Positions 21,990 through 32,429 of a stretch of DNA of 64,000 nt are shown here, piece by piece. The DNA is from Gymnopus androsaceus JB14 (lineage: Eukaryota > Basidiomycota > Agaricomycetes > Agaricales > Omphalotaceae): NCBI GenBank assembly GCA_009733575.1, contig ML769417.1, positions 1-64,000 of the forward strand, in the 5' to 3' direction. Positions within the stretch are counted from its first letter, which is position 1; every line of letters begins with the position of its first letter. The position numbers were made by a program, and so were the translations under genes. The notes beneath the pieces are model-generated. The model worked only from the letters and a program-made list of their open reading frames with translations, searched no databases and had not been told where the DNA came from.

Positions 21990-23805
21990 TGCCGGGGATG
22001 TGAACTACGCGGAGGTCAATATGGAATTCTATAAGGATGTCGACAGCGGCAATTAAAATGGGGTTGTAGTTGGGAAGGGCTCGGAGCAAATTAAACATAT
22101 CCACCGAGTTCAAGCTGTCAGAGCGGAGTGTGAGACAATATGGCCTCTCCGCTGAACCCTTGCAGGTGTGAGATGAGGCTGCCCATCTGAGAGCAGCGAG
22201 GATGGTCAGAGCTTCCCAATAGAAAATGATATGCGCCATGTCTGATAGGGGATCAGTTTCCCCCGAGAAGCCTAGGTTACAGTCCGGGTCCCAAAAACCC
22301 ATTCCTTCCAAGCACGCGTTGCCGTAGATAACTGTATCAAATTCGAGCAGTGGGTCCCAATCCGAGTTGGCAAAGAGGTACACGCCAGACGAGGTCTCGA
22401 CGTGGTCAGCGAACCAGGTAAGGTCATCCCGAACGGCTTTGTTAACAAAAATCTCTGCGGATTGGGCGGATTTCCCTTTCATTTTGTGATAGACATTGGA
22501 GAGAGCTGGGCGAAGTAATGGGAATACGTTCAAGGACCAATAGATCCAACCGGTCAGCTGTTGCCATTCGTGCATGGTCCTCCGACGGGACCGGGCAAAT
22601 TGCCGGGCTTGTTGAACAAGGTTGTCTTTGTTCTCCGTTGGCAATGTAATGGTGAGCGCGTTGGGGTCAACTTCAAAGCCGATAATGGTCAGGGTCTTGC
22701 CCCAGACTTGTTTCGACCTTTTGTGTGGGATTCCGAGGTAGTCCCAAAGCCAAAGAAGCTTGACTTGCTCTCTGGGGAGCAGCGAGTCATAAGGTTCGTA
22801 TTTCTCCATATCTCCTTCCACCGCGATGCTAAAGCAATCGTCCATGAAGCAGCAGAGCAGGGCAATCAGCAGGATGTTGATTGCAACCCAGACTACTAAG
22901 CCCATAACCGAATTCCAAGCTCGAGGAGAGCCGCTGCTCCCAAAACACGCCATCCAGTCTACGAATCTCCTCAACCGAGATTTGCTCTCCTTTCCGCTCC
23001 TCTCTTCCTCTTTCGTCGGCATTCCCGTGGTCACGACCTGTTTTATTTGCCACAATGGGTGCATCGGGATCAAGCGGAAAGCGTTCGCGATGTCGGATTT
23101 CCACAGGACAAATTGCTTCCCTGGGTTAGCTCTCACAAAAGCGAGTAGGAGTGGTAGGAAAACAAGCAGTGAGTCCAATCTATTCCCTTTTGTTTGGCTT
23201 TTATCGACCATGTTATTTTGACAGTAATAACCAGCAGACTGGTGTGCTACTAGTCGGAGGTCTTCAGAGTGCGGCTTGGGCATGGCTATTACAGGTGTTG
23301 AGTACATCCCGGGAAGCAGATCGGGACCGAAAGCTGGTGAGTGTCTACCAAGCTTGGATTCCAGTTCACACTGGTCGTTGATGAAATCTCTCTCCTTTGC
23401 AGACGGAGGCGGCGCCCAAGAAGTGTCCCATGTATCTGGAAAGTCCTCGCAAGGTTGTGTCAATGCCCAAGGCCAAAACCCCTCTCTTAGCACTGTCATT
23501 ACCGATTTCACAAAGGGTTGATTTGGGTGAATGCCAAGGAACAACTCGAGGCGATTGGTAATGATGGGTGTATGGACTCGGAATAGGTGAGGGTTCTCTT
23601 GGATAGTCATCCAAGCTGGTCCTTCAAATTCGGTCTGCGAGGGTTGAGGTAGAGGATTGTCTTGCTCAGTGAAGAAAGCTGCGCGGCTGCCTTTCAGTAC
23701 CGTGTCGTCTCTAAAACCCAGGCCTCTCATGAACCTTGGGAGGTTCGAGCGGTTCTCTACCTTCACGCCTTCTACTCCCCCTATCTCTTCCTCTTCCTCC
23801 TCCAC
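21793..23805 (-). CDS. DIRS reverse transcriptase / RNase H
   Basis: An open frame of 670 codons. Landmarks: LRLVAHQSAGYYCQNN and KQFVLWKSDIANAFRLIP (fingers/palm with the first catalytic Asp), GSSGSPRAWNSVM, and CFMDDCF holding the paired Asp of the polymerase site. An RNase H-like region follows (YGNACLEGMGFWDP, TLRSDSLNSVDMFN, then HIPGSENVVADALSRF). It copies the element RNA into DNA in the host cell. The frame is intact, although gag and recombinase are not. Its 3' end overlaps the recombinase frame by about 200 bases, as expected for DIRS elements. The true start is uncertain because the first codons (MEEEEEEIGG) may follow the gag end without an independent start. Confidence 0.8.
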   Translation of the reverse strand: MEEEEEEIGGVEGVKVENRSNLPRFMRGLGFRDDTVLKGSRAAFFTEQDNPLPQPSQTEFEGPAWMTIQENPHLFRVHTPIITNRLELFLGIHPNQPFVKSVMTVLREGFWPWALTQPCEDFPDTWDTSWAPPPSAKERDFINDQCELESKLGRHSPAFGPDLLPGMYSTPVIAMPKPHSEDLRLVAHQSAGYYCQNNMVDKSQTKGNRLDSLLVFLPLLLAFVRANPGKQFVLWKSDIANAFRLIPMHPLWQIKQVVTTGMPTKEEERSGKESKSRLRRFVDWMACFGSSGSPRAWNSVMGLVVWVAINILLIALLCCFMDDCFSIAVEGDMEKYEPYDSLLPREQVKLLWLWDYLGIPHKRSKQVWGKTLTIIGFEVDPNALTITLPTENKDNLVQQARQFARSRRRTMHEWQQLTGWIYWSLNVFPLLRPALSNVYHKMKGKSAQSAEIFVNKAVRDDLTWFADHVETSSGVYLFANSDWDPLLEFDTVIYGNACLEGMGFWDPDCNLGFSGETDPLSDMAHIIFYWEALTILAALRWAASSHTCKGSAERPYCLTLRSDSLNSVDMFNLLRALPNYNPILIAAVDILIEFHIDLRVVHIPGSENVVADALSRFDFNTVKALHPDITILPMETPRVQQGRKKNESCIFTDQATASQTLVQGGAHSGS

Positions 23806-23877
23806 ATCTTCTCCTCATAACCTCCAAGAGTGTATGAATGAGAGTCGACTAGCGCAGGGCTCAGTCGGACTCTTTTC

Positions 23878-25329
23878 ATGCCCAACTCTTCTTGCAGGTG
23901 TCTCCTCCATGTCCTGATTCGCCACAAGTCCAGCAGGAGTGGGTTCGAGCACACCCGCTGCACTCCCCTCTGTTGAACTTTCTGCACACCTCTTTTGCTC
24001 ACTCCTTTGCTCGGTTGCGGGGGCGCGAGCTGGATTGAGCGGAACTTGACTCTGAGAGGGAGAAATGCATTCCGGTGGGGAGAAGGTATACTGTTCTGAA
24101 TCTCGCAATGTCGGCATGTTCGATGTTGTCGAACAGAATATCCCTCCTTGAACCAATGAGCTGTCGAATGGCTCTGTCGTACTGGATAACGTTCTGATGG
24201 AACGGGGGGCAGTAGTCGTCGAAAAGGTGTTGCATGTGGTCTTCGTAGCGGTCAAGCTCCTCTTTGCGACCTGCGAATGCAAAGGCGACAGCTTTAGAGG
24301 TTGCCTGCCAGGCTCGCCTCCAAGTGACTTGGTCAATGATGGCTTTTAAAGGTGTTGGTTTAGCGAGTGTTGTGGATTCAAGGGTTTCGGCGAATGGGTT
24401 AGAGACCATTCTGGAGGTGTCAGTATTGTGGTATGCGGTGACCATAGTGAGTACCTCGGTAAGCTCGATGTACTCATCTCTAAGGACTGGTTTCCACAGT
24501 TTCTTTGGGAAAGGAGGGTTGAGTCCGCTCTGCTCGATACTGTCGACGGCTGTGTCGAGGTCGAGTTTGTAGTTCTCGATTGCCTCATTAATCTTCCTGT
24601 GTTTCTCGGGAAGCACTGACCACTTGATGAAAGCCTCGGCAGACCAGTTGAATTTAGCACTGTCTTGCTTGGCTCGCTTTGCTGGTCGGGTGCTGGGTTC
24701 ACCTTCGCTGTTCGGGTGCTGGGTTCACCTTCGCTGTCACTTTCTTCTTCCTCATCGGATGACTCCCTTCCTCTTTGGCTTGTATCTCTTCCCCTAGGCG
24801 CTCCAGTAGTGTCCTCTTCCTCTTGTCTGCCTCTATGGGCCCCCCGGTCGCGGCTGGGTTCTCTAGACGCTTGAGGAGTGTCTGCTTGCCTAGTTTGGGA
24901 CCTTGAGCGTTCTCTTCTCCCCTCGCGAACGGGTGTGCATGGAGGCGGTCCATTAAGGAGAGCTTCGATACCTGGGAGGCGGCCTGGTGCCCTAGCGTTT
25001 GCTCCTCCGAGTCTATCCATACCTCGTTGGGCGGCATCGTTGATTCGTTGCTCGTAGTTGTCAATGGTCTCGAGGTAGGGACGGGCTGTGACCTCGACCC
25101 CATATGTTCTTGAGAGTCCGAACCTGTCAAAGAAGACTGGAAGGTATCGGAGGATAGTCTGTCGAGCAGCATGCGCCTGGAGCCTGTTGGCTTCGACTTC
25201 ATCGGTGATTTCTCGGAGGGTTCGTAGCGCGAAACGTATAGCTTCTCTAACTTCTGTGCCTCTGGGGGGAAGGGTTGGGATATATGGTCCCGCCTCTCCC
25301 CGAGGTTGTGCATTTTTGGCATTGGGCAT
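23878..25329 (-). pseudogene. DIRS-like gag with zinc knuckle, frameshifted
   Basis: The N-terminal part (25329 to about 24740) is helical, then Arg/Ser/Glu-rich. After a shift the frame 24616-23999 continues with VLPEKHRKINEAIENYKLDL, RRAWQATSKAVAFAFAGR and QYDRAIRQLIGSRRDIL, a gag-like core seen in many agaricomycete elements. After an in-frame TGA at 23999-24001 the frame goes on to CRKFNRGEC and HSCWTCGESGHGGDTC, a CCHC-type knuckle for nucleic acid binding, ending at 23878. The shift coincides with a 26-bp tandem duplication (24686-24711 and 24712-24737), which is not a multiple of three. Gag is therefore disabled twice. Confidence 0.7.
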
Positions 25330-25400
25330 GAGGTGTTAGAAAATTTTTCTTTGGTTGATTCGGAAGATGGCATGCAGTGCAGTGTAACGAAAAATCGGCT

Positions 25401-25522
25401 AGTATGAAGAGCAGGGAGAAAACGGAGAAAAGTAAATGAGTAACTAGATCAATTTGAATGAATGAGAAATATATGCATATATCATACCTAGTACGAAGAG
25501 CAGGGAGAAAACGGAGAAAGTA
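25401..25522. repeat. 33-bp direct repeat near the 5' end of the DIRS-like element
   Basis: AGTATGAAGAGCAGGGAGAA and its continuation at 25401-25433 recur at 25490-25522 with one clear substitution. Possible split direct repeats of the retroelement; the matching 3' partner was not found. Confidence 0.5.
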
Positions 25523-25800
25523 GGTAAAACTATCAACTGCTGCATGGTAAGTACTGGGGAACGTGGTCTTAACTCTACGAAAGGCGTGTATTGAGTCTAA
25601 TTGAGTGTAAGTATGGACAGGCAGGCCCGGAGCCGCTTTCGACCTGCGTGCACTGCTAAGCCTTTCCACTTGTCAACCTCAGGAGGGCAGACCCTTGAAA
25701 AACCTGTCAGTAGGAACTGGCTTAGCGATGTGCTGGGGGATAGTCACATGCTACACTCACCTTCTGCTATTAGCCTTGCGTAAACTTTAGTTTAAGCCCG

Positions 25801-26500
25801 ATGAAATGTTGCCTTAGGTTCGCGAGTCCACCCTACCTTATCAGCGAACTCCGCCTTGCCTATCGTTCAAACGTACACGATACCCAGGAGTGGACGATTA
25901 GGAGTCCAACTCCCTTTGAGTTCAATTATGTTCTGCTATCGCGCGCGGAGAAGGCTATCAACAGCCGTCGGAAGTATTCCCAGGCTACGGTCAAAAATCT
26001 CGATAGCGCCAAAATGGACCCAGAGGATATTCAAGCTTTGCTTGCGGTGCTCAGGGGGGTGAACCTCCAGTGCTTAGGACTGTTCAGGTGAGTCTGTCCC
26101 GTTGGGTTTTATCACCTGACTTCCATCGCGTTTCATAGGAAAAACGTCTCCCAGAATGCATTGGAGATAAAGTTCACGCCAGACTCGTTGATGTCAAGTC
26201 CCGACGTAAGTTGATTGCTAGACCTTCACAGTTGTGTGTTGATGTGAATATCTCGTAGTGGATGCGGTCGGATTGGGAAATCTGCTTGGTCTTGCTTTGT
26301 AAAGTGTGTAAGTATTCTCTGACTTTCTTTCCCTCCCCTGTGTTTATACCTCTTGCTCCATGCAGAGCGGTCAATGGCAGCTGCTTTGATTTTCCATGCT
26401 TCGATCTGGCGAATTTTGCTCAATCTCGACATTATTTGACACGTAGAGATAGTACTGTAGCTGACATTTACCTTCTCTTGTAACTCTTTTCCATTGAAAT
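25801..26500 (+). other. Unrecognised coding exons, partial
   Basis: The frame open from 25801 to 26088 (within it FEFNYVLLSRAEKAINSRRK and LAVLRGVNLQCLGLF) is followed by good GT-AG introns at about 26088-26139 and 26202-26258. The exon between them reads KNVSQNALEIKFTPDSLMSS. A third exon would start WMRSDWEICLVLLCK. Splice-site quality and composition suggest real exons, but no start, no end and no family were identified. The upstream end lies beside the DIRS-like element, so the gene may have been truncated by it. Confidence 0.35.
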
Positions 26501-26669
26501 CAATCCAAATACTTCTTTCCAAGTCATCTGGTGGCCATGGTCAGTCATACTGGATCCGATCAATCAATACTCACATGGAAGGGAAAATTTTTAGCTCTAC
26601 TGAATCCTTTCAGTAAAGTACTTGTGTCAGTAGTGATATCTGAATGAAGCCATTACACTGGTCTTGAGA

Positions 26670-26755
26670 GATCTACAACTATTACAGGAATGCTCGATCC
26701 GTTGTAACGGAATACTATACCAGAGTTTCGTTATGCAAATTTCCAGGCGCTTCAC
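26670..26755. repeat. Dispersed repeat, second copy
   Basis: Partner of 19325-19400. It carries about 24 extra bases between the CTATTACAGGAATGCTC and GTTTCGTTATGC blocks. Confidence 0.5.
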
Positions 26756-27021
26756 GGTGTAAAGTGAACAGAGCTTCTGAAGAGGTATGTGGCAGGCTTC
26801 GACTCGTTTGGTTAAGCTATCGGTTGCATCGGACAAAAATACAAGGCTCGGGATTACAGCTAGTAAACAACATGTGTAACACTACTAAGTACCATAGACT
26901 CCCCAAAAATCAGACAAAATCAACTGCATGCTTCGGTGAAAAACTGCAGCTTGAAGGGCAGACGAGGCAAATGCAATGCGGTAAGTAGCCAGGTTCGATA
27001 GCCCTCTCTTCAGACATAGTT

Positions 27022-27559
27022 TCAATGTGGAGCGTTTGATGGTTTCTTACCCTGAGACTTTGAAGCCTGACTCGAAGGGCAGATGTATGCTATTGCATTT
27101 TCAATGTCAAGCTCTTGATCGCATCCAGGTTCTGGGCATATGGGATTATCTGGATCCATATGATGCTCGAACGCCTCCTTCAGGCATCTGCAAGATCAGC
27201 TTAGTCGTCTTAATGACGTTGGAAAGATATAGGTAGATGCACGTACTCTTGGCAACTGGCATGGGGATGACTTGTATTAGAGTTTTTGCAGTAGGAGAAC
27301 AGGCCCTCTGGGTCATAGACCTTCCGCTTGCAAACGTTGCATTTGGCCATGTCTTCACTGAGCTCCGGGCGTCCACGAGCTCTAAAAGAAGTCAGCGTGA
27401 GCAACAAAGCACCATAGATGAATGACATACTCTATGTTCATTGAAGTACCGATCGTGAGCGAGGGCTTCGATCTCAGAACCACAGTCAGACAAAGGTAAT
27501 GCGAAGGCGGCGCCTGTACAAAGTATGGCGGCGGCGCTGAAGATTTCGGAGAAGCGCAT
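27022..27559 (-). CDS. Small secreted protein with RING-like Cys/His pattern
   Basis: Three exons, 27559-27450, 27381-27247 and 27187-27022 (introns 68 and 59 bp), give 136 residues. The N-terminus is a signal peptide (MRFSEIFSAAAILCTGAAFA). The mature part contains CNVCKRKVYDPEG, SYCKNS, SHPHASCQECLKEAFEHH and CPEPGC, a C-x2-C / C / H-x3-C-x2-C / C-x4-C series resembling a RING or other cross-brace zinc finger. RING domains normally act in the cytosol as ubiquitin ligases, so the signal peptide is unusual. The donor of intron 1 is ambiguous: GTACTT keeps the cysteine frame, while the stronger GTATGT nearby would give a frame without the pattern. The C-terminus is basic (KSQGKKPSNAPH). Function unknown; an effector role is only a guess. 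Confidence 0.6.
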
Positions 27560-28568
27560 GATGAAAAGTTGAGATGAACTGTTGGACAAGAATTCAGTTC
27601 AGACGCAAGATATCGATGGAAAGAAATAGCGTACTGGCCAGCACTGGAGAAGCTCTGAATTTACAGCGCTTTTATTATAGATGGGTATTGGACATTGGGA
27701 CCCCAGAAGTTCCTGATGGCGGTCTCCCGCACCAAGTGGGGTACATTTGGACCCAAGTTTTGCTAATATTAATTCTGCGGTTCAATCAAAGGGATAGTCT
27801 GGTTAATGACCATTCAATACCGTCGTAGGAGTTCTAGTACTTTAGTCGGACAGGAAATTCATCAGAAATGCGCCCTTCAGTACGAGCTTCTGGGTCCTAG
27901 TTTCGTCGATTTCAAACCGAAAGGTTTCCAGACGCGGCCCTGCTGCAGGATGTTGCAATTCGTTTCGGAATCACAAGATTCTGCTTCTTCTCAATTGTTG
28001 TCAGCGGTAAGGTGGCGACTGGTCTCTTTTATACGAAGTTATCAAATTAAGCGTTATTTTGAAATTCAGACGCATTGCAATGTTAGAGAAGTCTTGCCGT
28101 GACAGGGTATCGTACATCTTCACCGCCCTGAGTCTCACATTCCACATTCGGCAGCTCACACCTGTGACCTCACATAGTAGATCGGTCTCGGCGAGCAAAC
28201 TTTCGGGCCCGCACTCTAAAGCCCCATTTTACGCATTCATAATGTCCTCATGCCCTTTGGGCTTACCCTGCAGCGACAGTCCTAGTCCTGCTTGAATCCT
28301 TTGGATGTGATGGATGCCTTCAGAGCGTCAGCTGGTCAAAGCTGGCTTGATCGAGCTGGTCAAAGCTGGTTCTCACAGTGTTGCAATTTCTAAATTTAGA
28401 TCTGAATCCATTCATCCGTGTCAAGCACAGAAAGAACCGTTACAGTACGACTAGTAAGAACAAGGCTGCCTCCTAGTACGCAGCTTGAAAGTGGTCAGAC
28501 GTCAGTCAGATCAATGCTAATCTTTCGCTTTGCCGAAACCCTTGAACGACACAGCTGCCACTCTGGCA
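27560..28568. other. Intergenic, nothing recognised
   Basis: Spacer between two minus-strand secreted-protein genes. It has only short ORFs and a small local duplication, AGCTGGTCAAAGCTGG, near 28330-28368. No RNA gene or element ends seen. Confidence 0.4.
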
Positions 28569-29575
28569 CTATCCCAACTTGGCAATATTGAGCTTTGACC
28601 AGTCCGCCGGTTTATGTTCGGCTTTAGTTCTCTTGAATTCATCTACATTGAAAAGTTATGGTAAGTACTTTGACAACTCCGAGTCGGAAAATTATATCAT
28701 GAATATACGATCACGATTTGAAGAATAGGCAAAATGAAACTTGAAAACTTACCGCTAGTCATAATCACAATAGATAGGCCCATTACTTGGTCAGATATGT
28801 AGTAAGGTGGAAGTAGTATCCTTTCGCCAGCTCCGGGCTCGGGGGAGTGGATAATAGTAGTCGCCGAGGGGTATTCAGACGCTTTCCCCTTTCTTTGGAT
28901 AAGCCTTCCGAAGCTGATTACATTTAAATTTCGTCCCAGACTGAGCAGTTCATTCTCGGGCATGGTATACTGCATAATCAGTACGAGTCGGCCAGGACAG
29001 CAAAAAGGAAAAAGAGGGTTCATTCAGATTTGCGACCGTATTATTCAACGATCCTGCTCACCTTTGGAGCCTTTTCAACCGGCTCCATATTCGTACAGTA
29101 AAACATTACCTGGTGACAATTATGAGCGTCAGGTACATAAGAAAACGAGCCACAATAATTCTCACCACAATCGACATTGATGGACGGAGCTTATCTGCGT
29201 TAGGCTGTTGAAAGACGACTTCATATTGATGTTGAACAAGTGATTCTCCTGAGGCGGCTTCCTTGGCTAGCTCAGTTTCCTCGATAGTGGGTGCTTTCAT
29301 TATGTGTTTTTGTTTTCCGGCCAACACTCCCTAATGTATAAGAAAGATATCATTTAACGTTGTGCTCACGTCGATTGTCTGTATCAACTACTCACCTTGA
29401 GTGAAGCAATGGCACCAGGATCAAATGGAATAAAATACCCTAGAAGTGTGCCAATTTTGGCAATATCTGGGTCTGTCCGAATCTCATGAGGACTGGAGCT
29501 GATGGGGGAGGCATTGACGGCTACTAGCCCAATGAAAAAGAATAGAGAAGCAAGGAGATTGGTAGAGCAAATCAT
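28569..29575 (-). CDS. Secreted protein of unknown function, 227 residues
   Basis: Five exons on the minus strand, 29575-29396, 29330-29166, 29109-29062, 28969-28753 and 28642-28569, join without a frame break to 684 bases including TAG. All introns have GT and AG ends. The signal peptide (MICSTNLLASLFFFIGLVAV) is followed by NASPISSSPHEIRTDPDIAK. Later segments include VFQQPNADKLRPSMSIV, YTMPENELLSLGRNLNVISF, EPGAGERILLPPYYISDQVM and the C-terminus AEHKPADWSKLNIAKLG. There is one Cys in the short middle exon. No family recognised. The consistent phase across five exons supports a real gene. The last exon is the least certain part. Confidence 0.55.
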
Positions 29576-30969
29576 TAATAAGTCAATGTCAGAGACCAGC
29601 TCCGAATGAGGAATACAAGAGGACTTTTGGGGGCACCAGGCTACTTATGAACACAAAAAGCTGGATTCCTTTATACTTGCAGACGAAAAGATTGATATCA
29701 CTCGCAGGATGTCTGGTCAAGATGATACGAAGTTGAATCAGCCATTTATCCATTCGGCTGGATACGAGAATGATAACCCTTGATTCCCCCTTCGAAACTG
29801 CACTCTGCGACCAATTTCTCTCTCATATGAGCCCAGAAACAGGTAGACCTGGACAGGAGTTCACGATAAGTAAGTGACCAAGGCAATGATTTCGACTCTT
29901 CGAGAGTCCCAACGGCGAAGAACGTTAGGTGAACTACCTGTTTAACCTCAGGCTCTTGTCGAATAAATATCGTGGCTGGCAACAATGGCTAAAATATACT
30001 GCAGTGCGGTGCGCCTCATGCTGATATCAACGAAATCCAAAGAATAATTCTGATGGAAGGAGATGGATGGATGGAAGGAAAATGAAGGAGTGTCACGGCT
30101 TGCTGAACATCAGCTAGCCGAGAAGTAACTCGATGCGGCATAAGCATCTTCGTCCTCTAAGGATCGATATCCGTTCAGTTTTGTGGTCTGCGGCGTCTAC
30201 GATATGAGGACTCGGGGGGGTGTACCAATAGCGGTCAAGAACAAATCAAAACGTTACTTTGCGTGCTAGATGAAGGTGTCCATTCGAGGGCTTGACAATT
30301 GAAGCTTGAAGGAGGCGCGGTTAAGAAACAACCTCCTCCGTGACACGCAGGGCGGTATCCAGAGTGCTACGTATAGTGCATGGCGAGTGCGAGAATGATA
30401 TAATATCTCTCTTCTCCGGCGGATTTTTTTCTTTGACTTGCTCCAGAATTGGCCAACACTTTTTGATCAGAACACATTTACTGAGATGGGATCTTTATCG
30501 GAGACTGTATAGAGCACAAAGGCCGATTGGGATCCAAAGCCAAGAATATAGCATGTGATAATGGAAAGGATGAAGAGGTCGGTGGGTGAGGGCATCGAAA
30601 CACGCAACCAAAGTGGGAAAGCGAACATTCACAGAATGTAAAGAGTCAGGACGGGGGCCTTGGATTGAGAAAAAGTCTGACTACGATAATCCACGTGAAA
30701 GACAGAAGAATTGCGGAGGATTCTAGTAAAGGAATATTGCCTGCTATGAGGCTTCCAGAAGGGCGTTGTGATTGTTTGAGGAGGATTAGAGTGGAAAGCT
30801 CTGGAAAACTCGAACACGGTGAACTACGAAGAGCTACGGAGAATCTATACCTGCTCTTGCTGAAGACCTAAACCAGCTGCTGTGGGCTTCAAAGCACCCA
30901 AGGACAGGGCATTTGTTTTATTTAATTGCGCCGCATTTCACCTATCTTATCTTATCAGATCTCATTCCC
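29576..30969. other. Intergenic, divergent promoter region
   Basis: Lies between the minus-strand secreted-protein gene and the plus-strand dehydrogenase, so it should hold both promoters. An ORF-like stretch on the minus strand (29985-29746) lacks an ATG and a family match. No repeat or RNA gene recognised. Confidence 0.4.
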
Positions 30970-32050
30970 ATGCTCTTTCCTGCTTCAACTTGGACATTAT
31001 TTCTCGCTCTTCCTGTCCTCTATGGCGTCGTGAAACTCATCGGAAAAAGACGCAGAAACTTTGATATCCCCCATGCCAATGAAAGAGTCCTAATTCTCGG
31101 CGCTTCCAGTGGAATTGGGCGAACCATTGCGCACCAGTACGCCATTCGAACCGGAAATATCTGCGTCGTTGGACGTCGAGAAGACAAAGTCACAACTGTA
31201 CTAAACGAGTGTAAAGCAAGAAACTCTGAAGCGAAGGGCTTCCTCGGAATTTCTGCTGATTTTTCAAGCGCAGAAGACATGGTACGAGTTCGGACCATCG
31301 TGGAGAAAGGTATTTCTTATAAGTCATCATTTGGAATGTAAACTCAGTAAAGCCATACAGAATGGGCTGGACTGGATACCGTCATTGTTGCTGCCGGAGT
31401 CTCCGCTATCAGGCCATTACTGGAAGTTGCGGGAGTTGATTCTCAACAAAACACAGATGCCAGCCTTGAAGGTATCCAATTCGCCGTCAACGCGGCCGAG
31501 GCAGCGACAAGAAGCAATTACATTGGGCCCATGGTCGCAGCTATATCCCTTGTACGTTCTTTCTTTTTTTAAATGTATTTCTTTTGAACTAACATTTCCG
31601 TAGGTTCCTTTCCTTAAACGAACATCTAAATCACCATCGATTCTTCTGATATCATCTTTGGGGGCAGTTATTCCTGCTCCTACACGCTCTATATATGGCT
31701 CAACGAAAAGCGCCTCCCTACTACTCTACCAGGCACTAGCAATCGAACATCCTTCCGTGCAGTTCTCTTTCGTTTTACCCAGCACTGTAGAGGGAGACTT
31801 TCGTGCATCAGCAGTCGATCAAGCTCCCTCGAATAGCCAATCTGAACTTGGTCCTGAAGCATCATCAGCTCCAGGTACATCTGGACTCAGAGTTGATCAT
31901 GTCGCTCGGCGGTGTATACAGGCTGTGGACAACGGGGAAAAGGTAGTTTTCATGCCAGAGCTGATGAGCCTGGGGCATCTATTGTATTGGCTATGGCCTT
32001 CGTTCATCGAGAAAAAGGCAATGAAGAAGTACGGTTTCACTGCAAAGTGA
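30970..32050 (+). CDS. Membrane-anchored short-chain dehydrogenase/reductase
   Basis: Exons 30970-31309, 31361-31551 and 31604-32050 (introns 51 and 52 bp) encode 325 residues. The N-terminal hydrophobic anchor (MLFPASTWTLFLALPVLYGV) is followed by VLILGASSGIGRTIAHQYA with the Rossmann TGxxxGxG-type signature (GASSGIG), then the NAAG-like segment IVAAGVSA, a Ser in LISSLGAV and the catalytic Y-x3-K in IYGSTKSA. Order and length fit classical SDRs related to 11-beta-HSD/DHRS7-type enzymes. These use NAD(P)(H) on lipid or steroid-like alcohols and ketones at the ER membrane; the substrate is not predictable. A C-terminal hydrophobic stretch (LMSLGHLLYWLWPSF) may add a second membrane contact. 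I start at 30970 rather than the upstream in-frame codon at 30913 because 30970 gives the anchor directly. No lesion. Confidence 0.85.
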
Positions 32051-32293
32051 TGCGATGTGTCCTTGTCCCTGGAGTAGTTTTACTTGTGGTGAGTTGTCGT
32101 CTTGCTAAATCGGACAACCTGTGCTGACTGTGATTTCAGAAAGTTTGCAGATCAGTCAATGTATATTTTGCTGTTTCGATCCACTGTATCATTGTGATCG
32201 GCAAATCTTCTTGACCTCAGTTACCCAAGGCTTGTGTAATGCCTGTTCTTACAAGGTTTGTGCATATCCCAAAAATCTCAGTTCACCAGACCG

Positions 32294-32368
32294 CGCATGG
32301 AGCATCGTTTCACAAAGCAACGAGGCATTGTGAGCTTCCCGTAAATTCCTCTCACGTTTCGACGTTTA
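32294..32368 (+). promoter_or_regulatory. Upstream promoter block of PP2C copy 1
   Basis: A 75-bp block about 60-135 bases before the ATG at 32430. It is conserved at 44735-44809, where it is separated from the second PP2C gene by insertions. Its presence in the duplicated unit suggests it belongs to the promoter. Confidence 0.45.
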
Positions 32369-32429
32369 AGCATAACATAATGGCTCTCAAGCATCTCGTA
32401 TTTTTCGTGTTTGCCGCGTGTTTTAGCTC

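Larger units (their letters stand above)
20883..25522 (-). mobile_element. DIRS-like tyrosine-recombinase retroelement
   Basis: On the minus strand the order is gag with a CCHC zinc knuckle (25329-23878), reverse transcriptase/RNase H (23805-21793) and an overlapping tyrosine recombinase (21989-20883). Reverse transcriptase plus tyrosine recombinase, with overlapping frames and no aspartic protease or DDE integrase, defines the DIRS order. The outer ends were not resolved. A 33-bp direct repeat (25401-25433 and 25490-25522) before gag may belong to the terminal repeats. Lesions in gag and the recombinase make the element non-autonomous. The coordinates given are coding limits plus that repeat. 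Confidence 0.75.

Noticed and set aside
29746..29985. Minus-strand ORF between the secreted-protein gene and the dehydrogenase
   Set aside because: Begins with TTG, no ATG, no motif and no convincing splice partner.
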